Both the position numbers and the translations under genes were made by a program. Source: Peribacillus simplex (GTDB lineage Bacteria > Bacillota > Bacilli > Bacillales > DSM-1321). Taken from it: a stretch of 64,000 nucleotides of DNA. Under the pieces are notes generated by a model. It had not been told where the DNA came from. It worked only from the letters and a program-made list of their open reading frames with translations, and searched no databases. Position 1 is the first letter of the stretch. Each line of letters starts with the position of its first letter. Shown in pieces: positions 53,911 to 62,189 of this stretch. The DNA is taken from contig NZ_CP126106.1 in the NCBI RefSeq assembly GCF_030123325.1, forward strand, positions 3,810,001-3,874,000. Reading direction: 5' to 3'.

Positions 53911-53985
53911 ATCATACTTTCAGACTGTAAATTCCGTTTAAAGCATTTGTAAATGTTCAGTAAATAATTGTGTGTTATTTGTAAA
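53911..53985 (-). promoter_or_regulatory. PhoP box array and -10 of the pst operon
   Basis: On the minus strand TTTACA-like hexamers occur with 11-bp steps: positions 53985-53980, 53964-53959, 53953-53948, about 53942-53937 (TTTAAA) and 53931-53926, with a degenerate CACACA between the first two. TATGAT (53916-53911) follows as -10. This is the known PhoP-binding layout of phosphate-starvation promoters. Confidence 0.8.
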
Positions 53986-54021
53986 GACGAAAGAACTGTC
54001 CTGATCTCGTTCTTAAAACAC

Positions 54022-54061
54022 AAAAAAAACACGTTTTCGGTTTTACTCGAAAACGTGTTTT
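54022..54061 (-). terminator. Terminator of pbpA
   Basis: AAAACACGTTTTCG and CGAAAACGTGTTTT flank an 8-base loop, followed by TTTTTTTTG on the minus strand. Confidence 0.9.
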
Positions 54062-54067
54062 AACCTT

Positions 54068-56254
54068 TTATTCATTTTCCTGGCTTTCCCTAACTTCAGC
54101 CTGGTCCTTTTGAACGTCTTTACCATTCTCCACTTTCAAATCAGTCGAGGTTTCGGTATTTTCCTTTTCCTTCTCAGCCCGTTCTTTTTTCAGTTCGAAA
54201 TAAGTATCCATAATTTCTTCACCTATCTCTTTACTCATGCTGTGGCCTGAATGTCCTTGGTATGCCCACGGAACAACGACCGCAAAAGCGACCTCCGGAT
54301 TTTTAGCTGGGGCATAACCAACAAGCGTGATGTTCATCGTTTCTTGGGGCTCACTATAATCCATCCGGTTCGGACCGTCATAGAATGCTTCCGCCGTCCC
54401 GGTTTTAGCTGCCACTGTATACGATTTATTCCCAAAATAGGTATAAGCCGTTCCGCCTTGTTCCATCGCAACTTTATCGAAACCGCTCTGAACACGTTCA
54501 ATCCACTCTTCCTTCATATCAAGACGATTAAGGACAGTCGGTGAAACGTCTTCGGCAACAGGTCCCAATTCCTCATTATTATCAACCGGATCGCGGATTT
54601 CCTTAACCATATGCGGCTTCATGCGGTTACCGCCATTCGCAATGGTTGATACATATTGCACGAGCTGCATTGGTGTGTACGTATCATACTGTCCGATAGC
54701 AAGGTCAAGCAGCTTACCTGGAGATGTTTCGGAACCTTTGAATCCGCTCATTTCATTCGGGAGATCAATTCCCGTGCGGACACCCAAGCCAAACTGGGCA
54801 AATGAATTCCGCATGGTCGAAAAGGCGCTTGAACTAATGTTCAACGGTTCATTCGGCACATAATGCGCACCTGCAATATTAATTGCCGTTCTGAACATAT
54901 AAACGTTCGAAGATACTTTCAATGCGGTCAAATCATTTATGTTCCCGAAGTCACTATATGAACCTTTGGCCGGTGTACCTTTGATTTTCAACTTCGTATC
55001 ATAAAAGTACGTACCCGGCTGGATCGCACCCTGCTGATAACCGGTTAAAACGGTAGCCCCTTTAACGGCAGAACCCATCGTATAGGAAGTCGTGATATTT
55101 CCCAATGCAAAGTCCTCAATCGAGGATTTTCCTGTTTTTGGGTCCTTCTCATATTTCTTGCCAGCCATCGTTAATACTTCCCCTGTATCGGGATCCATCA
55201 TGACGACAAAGGCTCTGTCCAAGAATTTAGTGTTACCCATTTTTTTCTTGGCAATCAATTGCTTTTCAATGATTTCTTCTGTTGCAAGCTGTAAATCCAT
55301 ATCAACTGTCAATATAAGATCTTTTCCTCGCGAACCTTCAGTAATCACTTCGGAATCGACGACATTTCCTGATTTATCGGTCACATTCCTTACTTTCGCT
55401 TTCTGCCCTTGGAGGATATCTTCATATTGCGCCTCAATATAACTCTTACCTACACGGTCATTCCGGCTGTAATCACGTGCAAGGTAGTAGTTCAAGCTTT
55501 CACTGGGCAAACCTTCTTCAGATGAGGAAACTTTACCCAATACAGATTTAAGTGTTTTATTATATGTATAAAAACGATCCCAATCTGTAGATACATCGAC
55601 CCCTGGAAGAGAATCAAGGTTTTCACTCACCTTGGCGAATTCTTCTTTTGTTACTTTCTTGTTTTTCACAATTTGCGGGGTAAGGGCATATCCGCTTGCA
55701 AATTCCCTGTAGATGGCAAGGACTTCCAGATCTTTTTTCGAAAGCTTCATTTCATCTAAAGTTATCCGATCAAGCTGAAGCTTATACAAATCACTTTCTT
55801 CCATCTCGCCCTCTGCCACTTTTTTCCGTTCTTTATCCGTAATCTTTTTCTCGGCCAGCTTTGGATTTTTCAAAATCCAAAAATCCTTTTTATCGCGCTC
55901 AGTCACTTTGTTTGTTTCCTTATCGATCAACTTCGCGAGTTTCTCAGCCGTTTCCACCATTTCCGTTTGTTTCGTACCTTGCTTTCGTGTATATGTAATT
56001 GCATCCAGTGGTTGGTTGTCGACCATCAATTTTAAATTCCGGTCATACATTTTCCCACGGGGCACCGAATTATTCACGGTCACTTCCTCTGTTCTTTCAA
56101 TCTCACGCCGGTAATCATCACCATAAACAATCTGTACAACACCCAAGCGTAAAATTAAAGCGGAAAACAAAACAAACACTAAAAAGAAAAGAATATTCAA
56201 TCTGAAAGGCACATGCGTCTTTTTCTTTTTCTTTTTATTCACACTAAGCCACAC
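54068..56254 (-). CDS. pbpA: Class B penicillin-binding protein PbpA (PBP2a type)
   Basis: The 728-residue protein has a short basic cytoplasmic start, a membrane anchor near residues 19-40, a PBP dimerisation domain and a transpeptidase domain with SAVK (the Ser nucleophile, in MGSAVKGA), SSN and KTGT. It makes lateral wall peptidoglycan and rod shape. The GTG 56254 start lies near AAGGA; GTG 56242 is an alternative. A Glu-rich tail ends the protein. Confidence 0.94.
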   Translation of the reverse strand: MWLSVNKKKKKKTHVPFRLNILFFLVFVLFSALILRLGVVQIVYGDDYRREIERTEEVTVNNSVPRGKMYDRNLKLMVDNQPLDAITYTRKQGTKQTEMVETAEKLAKLIDKETNKVTERDKKDFWILKNPKLAEKKITDKERKKVAEGEMEESDLYKLQLDRITLDEMKLSKKDLEVLAIYREFASGYALTPQIVKNKKVTKEEFAKVSENLDSLPGVDVSTDWDRFYTYNKTLKSVLGKVSSSEEGLPSESLNYYLARDYSRNDRVGKSYIEAQYEDILQGQKAKVRNVTDKSGNVVDSEVITEGSRGKDLILTVDMDLQLATEEIIEKQLIAKKKMGNTKFLDRAFVVMMDPDTGEVLTMAGKKYEKDPKTGKSSIEDFALGNITTSYTMGSAVKGATVLTGYQQGAIQPGTYFYDTKLKIKGTPAKGSYSDFGNINDLTALKVSSNVYMFRTAINIAGAHYVPNEPLNISSSAFSTMRNSFAQFGLGVRTGIDLPNEMSGFKGSETSPGKLLDLAIGQYDTYTPMQLVQYVSTIANGGNRMKPHMVKEIRDPVDNNEELGPVAEDVSPTVLNRLDMKEEWIERVQSGFDKVAMEQGGTAYTYFGNKSYTVAAKTGTAEAFYDGPNRMDYSEPQETMNITLVGYAPAKNPEVAFAVVVPWAYQGHSGHSMSKEIGEEIMDTYFELKKERAEKEKENTETSTDLKVENGKDVQKDQAEVRESQENE

Positions 56255-56410
56255 ATCCTTTTTACATAGTCATAATAGGTCCTATACTATTCTATAGAAC
56301 ATTTATATTTTTTTCTACCTTAGTGTTCTAGAAATATTAAACATCTGACGAACTTTACATAAAAAGTGACTTACGGCTCATAAATTTTAAAACCGTAAGT
56401 CATGTATATT

Positions 56411-56437
56411 GAAAAGAGGCCTCTAAGGCCTCTTTTC
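56411..56437 (-). terminator. Terminator of yqgE
   Basis: GAAAAGAGGC and GCCTCTTTTC arms reach the yqgE stop codon. A second inverted repeat (ACTTACGG and CCGTAAGT, 56370-56401) follows. Confidence 0.75.
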
Positions 56438-57656
56438 AATCTTGGTCAATGATATCGATTTTCCGTACAAACCAATATATCACGGTATGCCCTGCACCGA
56501 CGATTAACAGATAAATCGGCAGTAATTGCTTTAGGTCGAATAACATGACAGAAAGTATGAATCCTGATATGGATACAATCCTTCCAATATGAACGAACAG
56601 TTCCCTGACAACGATATATTCAATCCTCATTTCCGCTGCTTTCCAAGCGCGGCCTATAATGTCATAAGTCAATGATATATAAGGGACCAAAAGAATAGGA
56701 TAAGCGGTAGCGACAATTGCCCCATAAATGAGAAGCTTCCCGAAAGTGATATCAAATGCAATCAATAAGACACCTGCATACAACAGGATTCCTCCAATAA
56801 GAATTGCTTTTTTTCGCATCGGCTGCTTTATATACCGTGAAGCAAAAAAATACGCAACGAATGATATGGCCGAATTTAACAGACCATAGCTCCCTAATGC
56901 AAGTTCACTATCCGTCTGAATGAAAACGGTAATCGAAATGATGAACATGAATGTGCCCTCTCGTATCCCTTGAAAAAAGTGAGCACGAGTAATTAAGAGC
57001 CAATTCCGATTATTTTTCCGTTCCTGCAATATCCGAAGGAAACAGTATCTGCCATGCGCTGGACGTCTTTTTAACGAAAAACTAAGAAACACCGCAACGG
57101 AAAACAATAGCAAAGACAATCCGAATACAATGGAATAACCCGTGAATTTTTCTAGCCTCGAAATGATGAACCCTGAAAGAATCGGACCGACCATGCCCCC
57201 AAGTGATGATAAAATCCCTAAAAAACCATTGAAGAAATCCCTTGTTTCCGGTTCAGTTATCTCAAAAGTCAATACATTATAGGCAAGCCAATAAAACCCA
57301 TAACCGATTCCTAACAGTCCTCCAAGCAACCAAAGGAAATCCGTAGCCCGTGTGCCGACCAATAGGACCGATAAATAAAATAGGGCCAAAAAGATAACAC
57401 CCAGACGCAAAACAATGATTCGATCAACCTTTTTCGCCAGCCTGCCAGCAAAGACAAAAGTAAGCGGTTGAAAAAGCACCACGGTTAGATTATATACGGC
57501 AATATCAACTATTTGACCGGATTGTTTCCACAAGTACACATTAACGAATGTATTGGATAAAGCAATACTTAGGCTGTACAGCCCGCCAATAAACAAAAGG
57601 AGGTGCAAATCCTTCTTCCCCCCCGCTTCACCCAACCATCTCTCTAAAATACCCAT
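56436..57656 (-). CDS. yqgE: MFS transporter YqgE
   Basis: The 406-residue protein has 12 predicted helices, with the cytoplasmic loop GRLAKKVDRIIVLRLG of MFS type after the second helix. B. subtilis has yqgE at this place, downstream of sodA. No substrate is known. An AAGGAGAG site precedes the ATG. Confidence 0.88.
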   Translation of the reverse strand: MGILERWLGEAGGKKDLHLLLFIGGLYSLSIALSNTFVNVYLWKQSGQIVDIAVYNLTVVLFQPLTFVFAGRLAKKVDRIIVLRLGVIFLALFYLSVLLVGTRATDFLWLLGGLLGIGYGFYWLAYNVLTFEITEPETRDFFNGFLGILSSLGGMVGPILSGFIISRLEKFTGYSIVFGLSLLLFSVAVFLSFSLKRRPAHGRYCFLRILQERKNNRNWLLITRAHFFQGIREGTFMFIISITVFIQTDSELALGSYGLLNSAISFVAYFFASRYIKQPMRKKAILIGGILLYAGVLLIAFDITFGKLLIYGAIVATAYPILLVPYISLTYDIIGRAWKAAEMRIEYIVVRELFVHIGRIVSISGFILSVMLFDLKQLLPIYLLIVGAGHTVIYWFVRKIDIIDQD

Positions 57657-57723
57657 TGTTTTAACTCTCCTTTAAATTCCACTCTAGTGTTTGAAAAAAC
57701 AAAAGAATTTATGTAAAAAAAGG

Positions 57724-58570
57724 TAAAGAAAACTCTTCGATTGGCGAAGACAGAGAAGTAGTTGCCCTTACACTGTTTTCCTTACAGGCCTTTTCTCTTA
57801 AATCAAGAACAGTGTAAAGAAAACTCTTCGATTGGCGAAGACAGAGAAGTAGTTGCCCTTACACTGTTTTCCTAAAAGGCTTTTTCTCTTAAATCAAGAA
57901 CAGTGTAAAGAAAACTCTTCGATTGGCGAAGACAGAGAAGTAGTTGCCCTTACACTGTTTTCCTTACAGGCCTTTTCTCTTAAATCAAGAACAGTGTAAA
58001 GAAAACTCTTCGATTGGCGAAGACAGAGAAGTAGTTGCCCTTACACTGTTTTCCTTACAGGCCTTTTCTCTTAAATCAAGAACAGTGTAAAGAAAACTCT
58101 TCGATTGGCGAAGACAGAGAAGTAGTTGCCCTTACACTGTTTTCCTTACAGGCCTTTTCTCTTAAATCAAGAACAGTGTAAAGAAAACTCTTCGATTGGC
58201 GAAGACAGAGAAGTAGTTGCCCTTACACTGTTTTCCTAAAAGGCTTTTTCTCTTAAATCAAGAACAGTGTAAAGAAAACTCTTCGATTGGCGAAGACAGA
58301 GAAGTAGTTGCCCTTACACTGTTTTCCCTAAAGGTTTTTTCTCTTAAATCAAGAACAGTGTAAAGAAAACTCTTCGATTGGCGGAGACAGAGAAGTAGTT
58401 GCCCTTACACTGTTTTCCTAAAAGGCTTTTTCTCTTAAATCAAGAACAGTGTAAAGAAAACTCTTCGATTGGCGAAGACAGAGAAGTAGTTGCCCTTACA
58501 CTGTTTTCCCTAAAGGCTTTTTCTCTTAAATCAAGAACAGTGTAAAGAAAACTCTTCGATTGGCGGAGAC
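57724..58570. repeat. 91-bp tandem repeat array, nine full copies plus a partial copy
   Basis: Units start at 57724 and every 91 bp after it (57815, 57906, 57997, 58088, 58179, 58270, 58361, 58452, and a truncated 58543). Each has TTACACTGTT and AACAGTGTAA, which are reverse complements, and an inner TCTTCG-ATTGG-CGAAGA hairpin. Copies are almost identical except for one short variable stretch (for example TTACAGGCC or TAAAAGGCT) in the spacer. Function unknown. Confidence 0.95.
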
Positions 58571-58571
58571 G

Positions 58572-58793
58572 AAGGGGATGTTCATGAATTTTGAGTGTTT
58601 ACTCGTGAATTCGATGCTTTTACTCGTGAAATTCGGGCTTTTACTCGTGAAATTCGGGCTTTTACTCGTGAGTTTTGAGCTTTTACTCGTGAATTTGTGC
58701 GTTTCTCGTAATTTGCAGCTTTTACTCGTTAATTTCTTTCACTTCTTTTGGCGAAACAGCAATACGAGTTGCCTTAATATTGTTTTTCTTTAA
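58572..58793 (+). other. Doubtful open frame over the 21-bp repeats
   Basis: From ATG 58578 the frame reads MFMNFECLLVNSMLLLVKFG and gives about 71 residues with a heptapeptide LLLVKFG-like repeat. A GAAGGGG stretch lies upstream. The 21-bp period keeps frame, but the composition looks like repeat-derived hydrophobic sequence, and I know no such family. I do not call it a gene. Confidence 0.25.
58587..58735. repeat. 21-bp tandem repeat array
   Basis: ACTCGTGAA recurs at 58601, 58622, 58643, 58664, 58685 and, degraded, near 58704 and 58724, in units like GCTTTTACTCGTGAAATTCGG. Five copies are exactly 21 bp apart. It adjoins the end of the 91-bp array. Confidence 0.9.
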
Positions 58794-58819
58794 TGTTCCC
58801 ATTCGGATAAAAGAAACAA

Positions 58820-58864
58820 AAAAAAGACAGGATTCCTTTTCACAAAAGGAATCCTGTCTTTTTT
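58820..58864 (-). terminator. Terminator of sodA
   Basis: A long perfect stem of about 20 bp, AAAAAGACAGGATTCCTTTT with its complement, with a loop of about four bases and T tracts both ways. Confidence 0.92.
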
Positions 58865-58873
58865 AATTACAAA

Positions 58874-59482
58874 TTATTTTGCAGCACTGTAACGTTTTGC
58901 AACTTCATCCCAGTTTACAACATTCCAAAAAGAATTGATGTATTCAGGACGGCGGTTTTGGTAGTTTAAGTAGTAAGCATGTTCCCAAACGTCCAATCCA
59001 AGAATCGGTGTTTTACCTTCTGATAGTGGATTGTCTTGGTTCGGTGTGCTTGTTACTTCCAACTCGCCGTTGTTGACTGCAAGCCAAGCCCAGCCAGATC
59101 CAAAACGAGTAGTAGCCGCTTTAGCGAACTCTTCTTTAAAGCTGTCAAAGCTTCCGAATTTTGAAGTGATAGCATCCGCTAATTCACCAGTTGGTTGTCC
59201 GCCGCCGTTAGGTGAAAGGATTTCCCAGAATAAAGTGTGGTTAGCATGTCCGCCACCATTGTTGCGTACAGCTGTACGAGCAGCTTCAGGTACTGCGTCA
59301 AGGTTAGCGACGATTTCTTCAACGCTTTTGCTTAGAAGTTCTTGGTTGCCTTCTAGCGCATTGTTCAGGTTTGTCACATATGTGTTGTGATGTTTAGTGT
59401 GGTGAATGTTCATTGTTTCTTTGTCGATGTGCGGTTCTAATGCATCATATGCATACGGTAATTGTGGAAGTTCAAAAGCCAT
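58874..59482 (-). CDS. sodA: Manganese superoxide dismutase
   Basis: The start MAFELPQLPYAYDALEPHID at 59482 follows AGGGAGGAATTTT; the longer frame from 59587 is rejected. The 202-residue enzyme shows metal ligands His27, His82, Asp164 and His168 (HHTKHH, GGHANHTLFW, DVWEHAYY). The Gly/Gln arrangement GGGQPTGEL and VWEHAYYL is typical for Mn-SOD. Confidence 0.97.
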   Translation of the reverse strand: MAFELPQLPYAYDALEPHIDKETMNIHHTKHHNTYVTNLNNALEGNQELLSKSVEEIVANLDAVPEAARTAVRNNGGGHANHTLFWEILSPNGGGQPTGELADAITSKFGSFDSFKEEFAKAATTRFGSGWAWLAVNNGELEVTSTPNQDNPLSEGKTPILGLDVWEHAYYLNYQNRRPEYINSFWNVVNWDEVAKRYSAAK

Positions 59483-59617
59483 AATAAAATTCCTCCCTAT
59501 GTAAGCTGTTTTTTTGAGGGCTTCAGTTCTCGAAAGATACCTAAAGCTCGCTAGCAATAGAGTATCAAATTTTTGTAACCGTTTCAAACCTTATGCCTCA
59601 ATTTTTCATTTTATTTC

Positions 59618-60103
59618 CTATGAGAATACCACGAATATAAAATATCCAATCATCAGAAGTTGAATGATGCCTTTTGTGATTACGCTGCTTATAAAGCCTA
59701 CTACGGAACCAAGGCCGATTTTTGAAGCAGTAACCGGGTCTTTTTTATGTACTATTATCTCAGCCAGGAATGCCCCGATGAATGGCCCTATTAGTATTCC
59801 GACGAACGGAATCACGAATGGCCCGACCAGAAGCCCGATCGTACTGCCCCAAATTCCCGCTTTCGTGCCGCCATACTTTTTGACCCCGACCATGTTCGCA
59901 ATATAATCGGCTGCGAATAAAAGGATGACGAATAATATTTGGACCGTCCAGAAAAACCAGCCAAATGGTTCAAAAGAATAAAATAGTCCATATAACAGTA
60001 TTCCGCCGAAAATGAACAAAACACTTGGGATGATTGGAAAAATCAGACCGACAAATCCCATTATGAACATGAGGGTAATTATTACCCAAAATAGTGTATC
60101 CAT
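59618..60103 (-). CDS. yqgC: DUF456 membrane protein YqgC
   Basis: The 161-residue protein has four to five helices and glycine-zipper-type repeats (GIWGSTIGLLVGPFVIPFVGILIGPFIGAFLAE). The start has an AAAGGGGCG site. It is next to sodA, as in B. subtilis. Function unknown. Confidence 0.9.
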   Translation of the reverse strand: MDTLFWVIITLMFIMGFVGLIFPIIPSVLFIFGGILLYGLFYSFEPFGWFFWTVQILFVILLFAADYIANMVGVKKYGGTKAGIWGSTIGLLVGPFVIPFVGILIGPFIGAFLAEIIVHKKDPVTASKIGLGSVVGFISSVITKGIIQLLMIGYFIFVVFS

Positions 60104-60266
60104 AACTAAAACGCCCCTTTCTCATTTCATTTATAATTTGACTTTATCTCTCCATAATTACCTCATTGCTTATGGTTGAAACCAATGAAGCGGAATACAG
60201 GTTGTTTTATTTTTCCCATATAGTTAAAATTGGTTAGGAATCTTATATAGTTAGGTGCTGAAAACA

Positions 60267-61034
60267 TTGAACATATTCAAACAACTGTGGGTAAGCTTAT
60301 ATTCTCCTAAAGATATCGCTTCCTTTCAAAACCAAGGTATCGGGAAAACGATTTTATTCGTCTTCTTTATAAGTCTCATCGCCTTTCTCCCTTCAGCTTT
60401 TTATTTCGGTACAATGGTAGCTGACGGGATAGATGCCATGCACGAAACCGTATCCGAAGATTTACCGCCATTTGAAATCAAAAATGGCACGTTGACGACT
60501 GAAAACGATGAGCCATTTAGCCTTAATAAAAACGGATATCAAATTTTTGTAGATGGCACGGGAGCCTTGACCCCGGAAGAAGTAGCTGCGAAAGCTGATG
60601 AGGCTGTCGCGCTTTTAAAGTCTGATCTAGTTTTCGTATCCGGAGGCAACGTGCAATCTTCTCCATATTCAGTTCTGGAGGGAGATAATCAGGAAATATC
60701 CACATGGCTTGATTCAGTTGAATCTGTGCTGCCGATCATCCTTCCATTGCTTCTACTTATATTATACCTGTTTACTGCTAGCGGAATCTTCATTAAAGTG
60801 ACAATCCTTGCCGCTTTCGGTCTTTTTTTCAAAAATGCTCTTGGCCGTCCTCTTTCCTATAGGCATCTTTGGAGAATCGGTGCATACAGCATAACGCTTG
60901 CCACCATATTCTTCACCATCATGGATGCTTTTCAGGCAATTGTACCATTCGCTTCCATCATTAGCTGGTTTGTGACATTGATGATGTTATATTTATCCAT
61001 TAAAGAAACATCAACCAATAAGATCGGAAATTGA
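60267..61034 (+). CDS. yqgB: DUF1189 membrane protein YqgB
   Basis: The start is TTG 60267 (MNIFKQLWVSLYSPKDIASF) behind TTAGGTG, giving 255 residues. It has helices at about 30-52, 145-165, 170-195, 210-228 and 230-250, with a large extracellular insert (residues 52-145). It is divergent from yqgC, as in B. subtilis. The function is unknown. Confidence 0.85.
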   Translation: MNIFKQLWVSLYSPKDIASFQNQGIGKTILFVFFISLIAFLPSAFYFGTMVADGIDAMHETVSEDLPPFEIKNGTLTTENDEPFSLNKNGYQIFVDGTGALTPEEVAAKADEAVALLKSDLVFVSGGNVQSSPYSVLEGDNQEISTWLDSVESVLPIILPLLLLILYLFTASGIFIKVTILAAFGLFFKNALGRPLSYRHLWRIGAYSITLATIFFTIMDAFQAIVPFASIISWFVTLMMLYLSIKETSTNKIGN

Positions 61035-61063
61035 CATTAAAAAGATTCGAACCCAGACTGTAG

Positions 61064-61128
61064 GCAAACTCGATGAGAATCAAGTTTGCCTACAGTCTTT
61101 TATGGATTTGTATAATCCTAACGTTGAT
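61064..61128 (+). repeat. Dispersed hairpin repeat, copy 2
   Basis: ACTGTAGGCAAACT and AGTTTGCCTACAGT form a perfect 14-bp stem behind yqgB and are followed by TTTTATGG, TTTGTATAATC and ACGTTGAT, as at 9385-9460. It probably terminates yqgB. Confidence 0.75.
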
Positions 61129-61129
61129 C

Positions 61130-61157
61130 CAATCGACTTTGTTTTAAAATTTAGATG
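61130..61157 (+). repeat. 28-bp direct repeat, left copy
   Basis: A 28-bp stretch containing CAATCGACTTTGTTTTAAAA and ending TTTAGATG is identical to 61403-61430. Together they flank a 245-bp segment. Confidence 0.85.
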
Positions 61158-61224
61158 GAACTGAAATTTTAGGACAGGGTTCCTTTATGGTTTTTCACTG
61201 TTTTATTTATAACCTCTATGGATT

Positions 61225-61345
61225 GAAAAAATTTGTGACACTCCTGCCGAATAACTGGCTAGCCGAGACACCGCAGGCGCTTGCTTTGATGCGGCTTGGC
61301 GGACAGTCGGCGGAAAGGGAGCGGATTTCTGAAATCAGCTGGAAC
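61225..61345 (-). repeat. Diverged third copy of the GC-rich element (inverted)
   Basis: The plus strand has ACACTCCTGC, GAGACACCGCAGGCGC and GCGGAAAGGGAGCGG, which match the reverse complement of the element at 46144-46271, in order. It lies between the two 28-bp direct repeats. Confidence 0.5.
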
Positions 61346-61402
61346 GTTTTTTAACTGATTTTGTAAAATTCGAACGTTCTATTCGAACGTAGGGCACTCA
61401 CT

Positions 61403-61430
61403 CAATCGACTTTGTTTTAAAATTTAGATG
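61403..61430 (+). repeat. 28-bp direct repeat, right copy
   Basis: This is identical to 61130-61157 in all 28 positions. It closes the segment with the diverged GC-rich element. Confidence 0.85.
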
Positions 61431-61609
61431 TAACCTCATTTGTCTGCAAACTGAGATTCGCCACTTTGCTAAAAAATAAAATCGGGTATTCAAGCCTTTC
61501 CCTTATATGACTACAGTAATCATTTTTTATATCTACTTAATTCGACAAAATACTCACCAAGTTATTCCTATACTTATGGTTGAAATAGTATATTTAAGAG
61601 GTGATAGAC

Positions 61610-61744
61610 ATGAAGGAGAGTCATATTGATGTACAGTGGTTGTTACTCATAATTGAGGCAAAAAAGATTGGTCTGACCCCAAAGGAAATTCGCTCCTTTC
61701 TTAGCACACATTCAAATAATAAGGATATTACTCAGCCGGAATAG
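61610..61744 (+). CDS. SinI-type anti-repressor-like small protein
   Basis: The 44-residue protein from ATG 61610 has QWLLLIIEAKKIGLTPKEIRSFL (residues 9-31), which matches the SinI/SinR dimerisation hook with Trp, Glu-Ala-Lys and the Pro-Glu/Lys-Ile-Arg turn. It has an AAGAGGTG site eight bases upstream. SinI sequesters the biofilm master repressor SinR. No sinR is nearby, so it is an orphan. The gene is too short for usual ORF cut-offs. Confidence 0.7.
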   Translation: MKESHIDVQWLLLIIEAKKIGLTPKEIRSFLSTHSNNKDITQPE

Positions 61745-61856
61745 AAAATTTGATTGGTCCCTCTCACATTCCATTTGAAAAATCGCCCATTTTTAGGCAT
61801 ATTTTTTGCCCCCTCCAAGTATGATGAATTAAAGACAAGCTTGGGAGGATGGAAAA

Positions 61857-62189
61857 TTGAAACGGCTACTGCTTTTTATCTCATTCTGTTTCACTTTATT
61901 TATTATTTATTTTGATTTGACAACGGGTACCCTGCCGGCTTCCCATCCACCGGCCTCTACAGGCGAAACGGCCGTGCCGGCCAGCAAGCCTGCATCCGCA
62001 CCATCCGCCGCTTATAAAGAAATCACCATGAAACCCGGGGATACCTTACTCTCCATCGTTGAAACGGAAAAAGGCGGGTCCAACCAGCCAATCGAAACGA
62101 TCATCGCTGATTTTCAAAGTTTGAATGAAGGTTTGAAGCCCGAAAATATGCAGATTGGCAAAACATATAAGATTCCCGTTTATAAATAA
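61857..62189 (+). CDS. Membrane-anchored LysM-domain protein
   Basis: The 110-residue protein, TTG start 61857 after TGGGAGGATGG, has an N-terminal membrane helix (residues 3-19), a Pro/Ala/Ser-rich linker (25-55) and a single LysM-like domain KEITMKPGDTLLSIVETEK...IQIGKTYKIPVYK-like. It should bind peptidoglycan at the cell surface. It lies upstream of ispG. No name known to me. Confidence 0.75.
   Translation: MKRLLLFISFCFTLFIIYFDLTTGTLPASHPPASTGETAVPASKPASAPSAAYKEITMKPGDTLLSIVETEKGGSNQPIETIIADFQSLNEGLKPENMQIGKTYKIPVYK

Larger units (their letters stand above)
57657..58873. other. Long repeat-filled gap between yqgE and sodA
   Basis: The 1.2-kb region between two minus-strand genes has a 91-bp tandem array (57724-58570), then a 21-bp tandem array (58587-58735) and the sodA terminator. 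A 91-bp period is not a multiple of three, so the first array is not coding throughout. Confidence 0.9.
61035..61609. other. Repeat-filled gap between yqgB and the SinI-like gene
   Basis: The gap holds a dispersed hairpin repeat (61064-61128), two identical 28-bp direct repeats (61130-61157 and 61403-61430) and a diverged copy of the GC-rich element (about 61225-61345). There is no credible gene. Confidence 0.75.

Noticed and set aside
57724..58570. Possible CRISPR array
   Set aside because: The period is 91 bp, all parts of the unit are conserved, spacers are nearly identical, and no cas gene is in the window.
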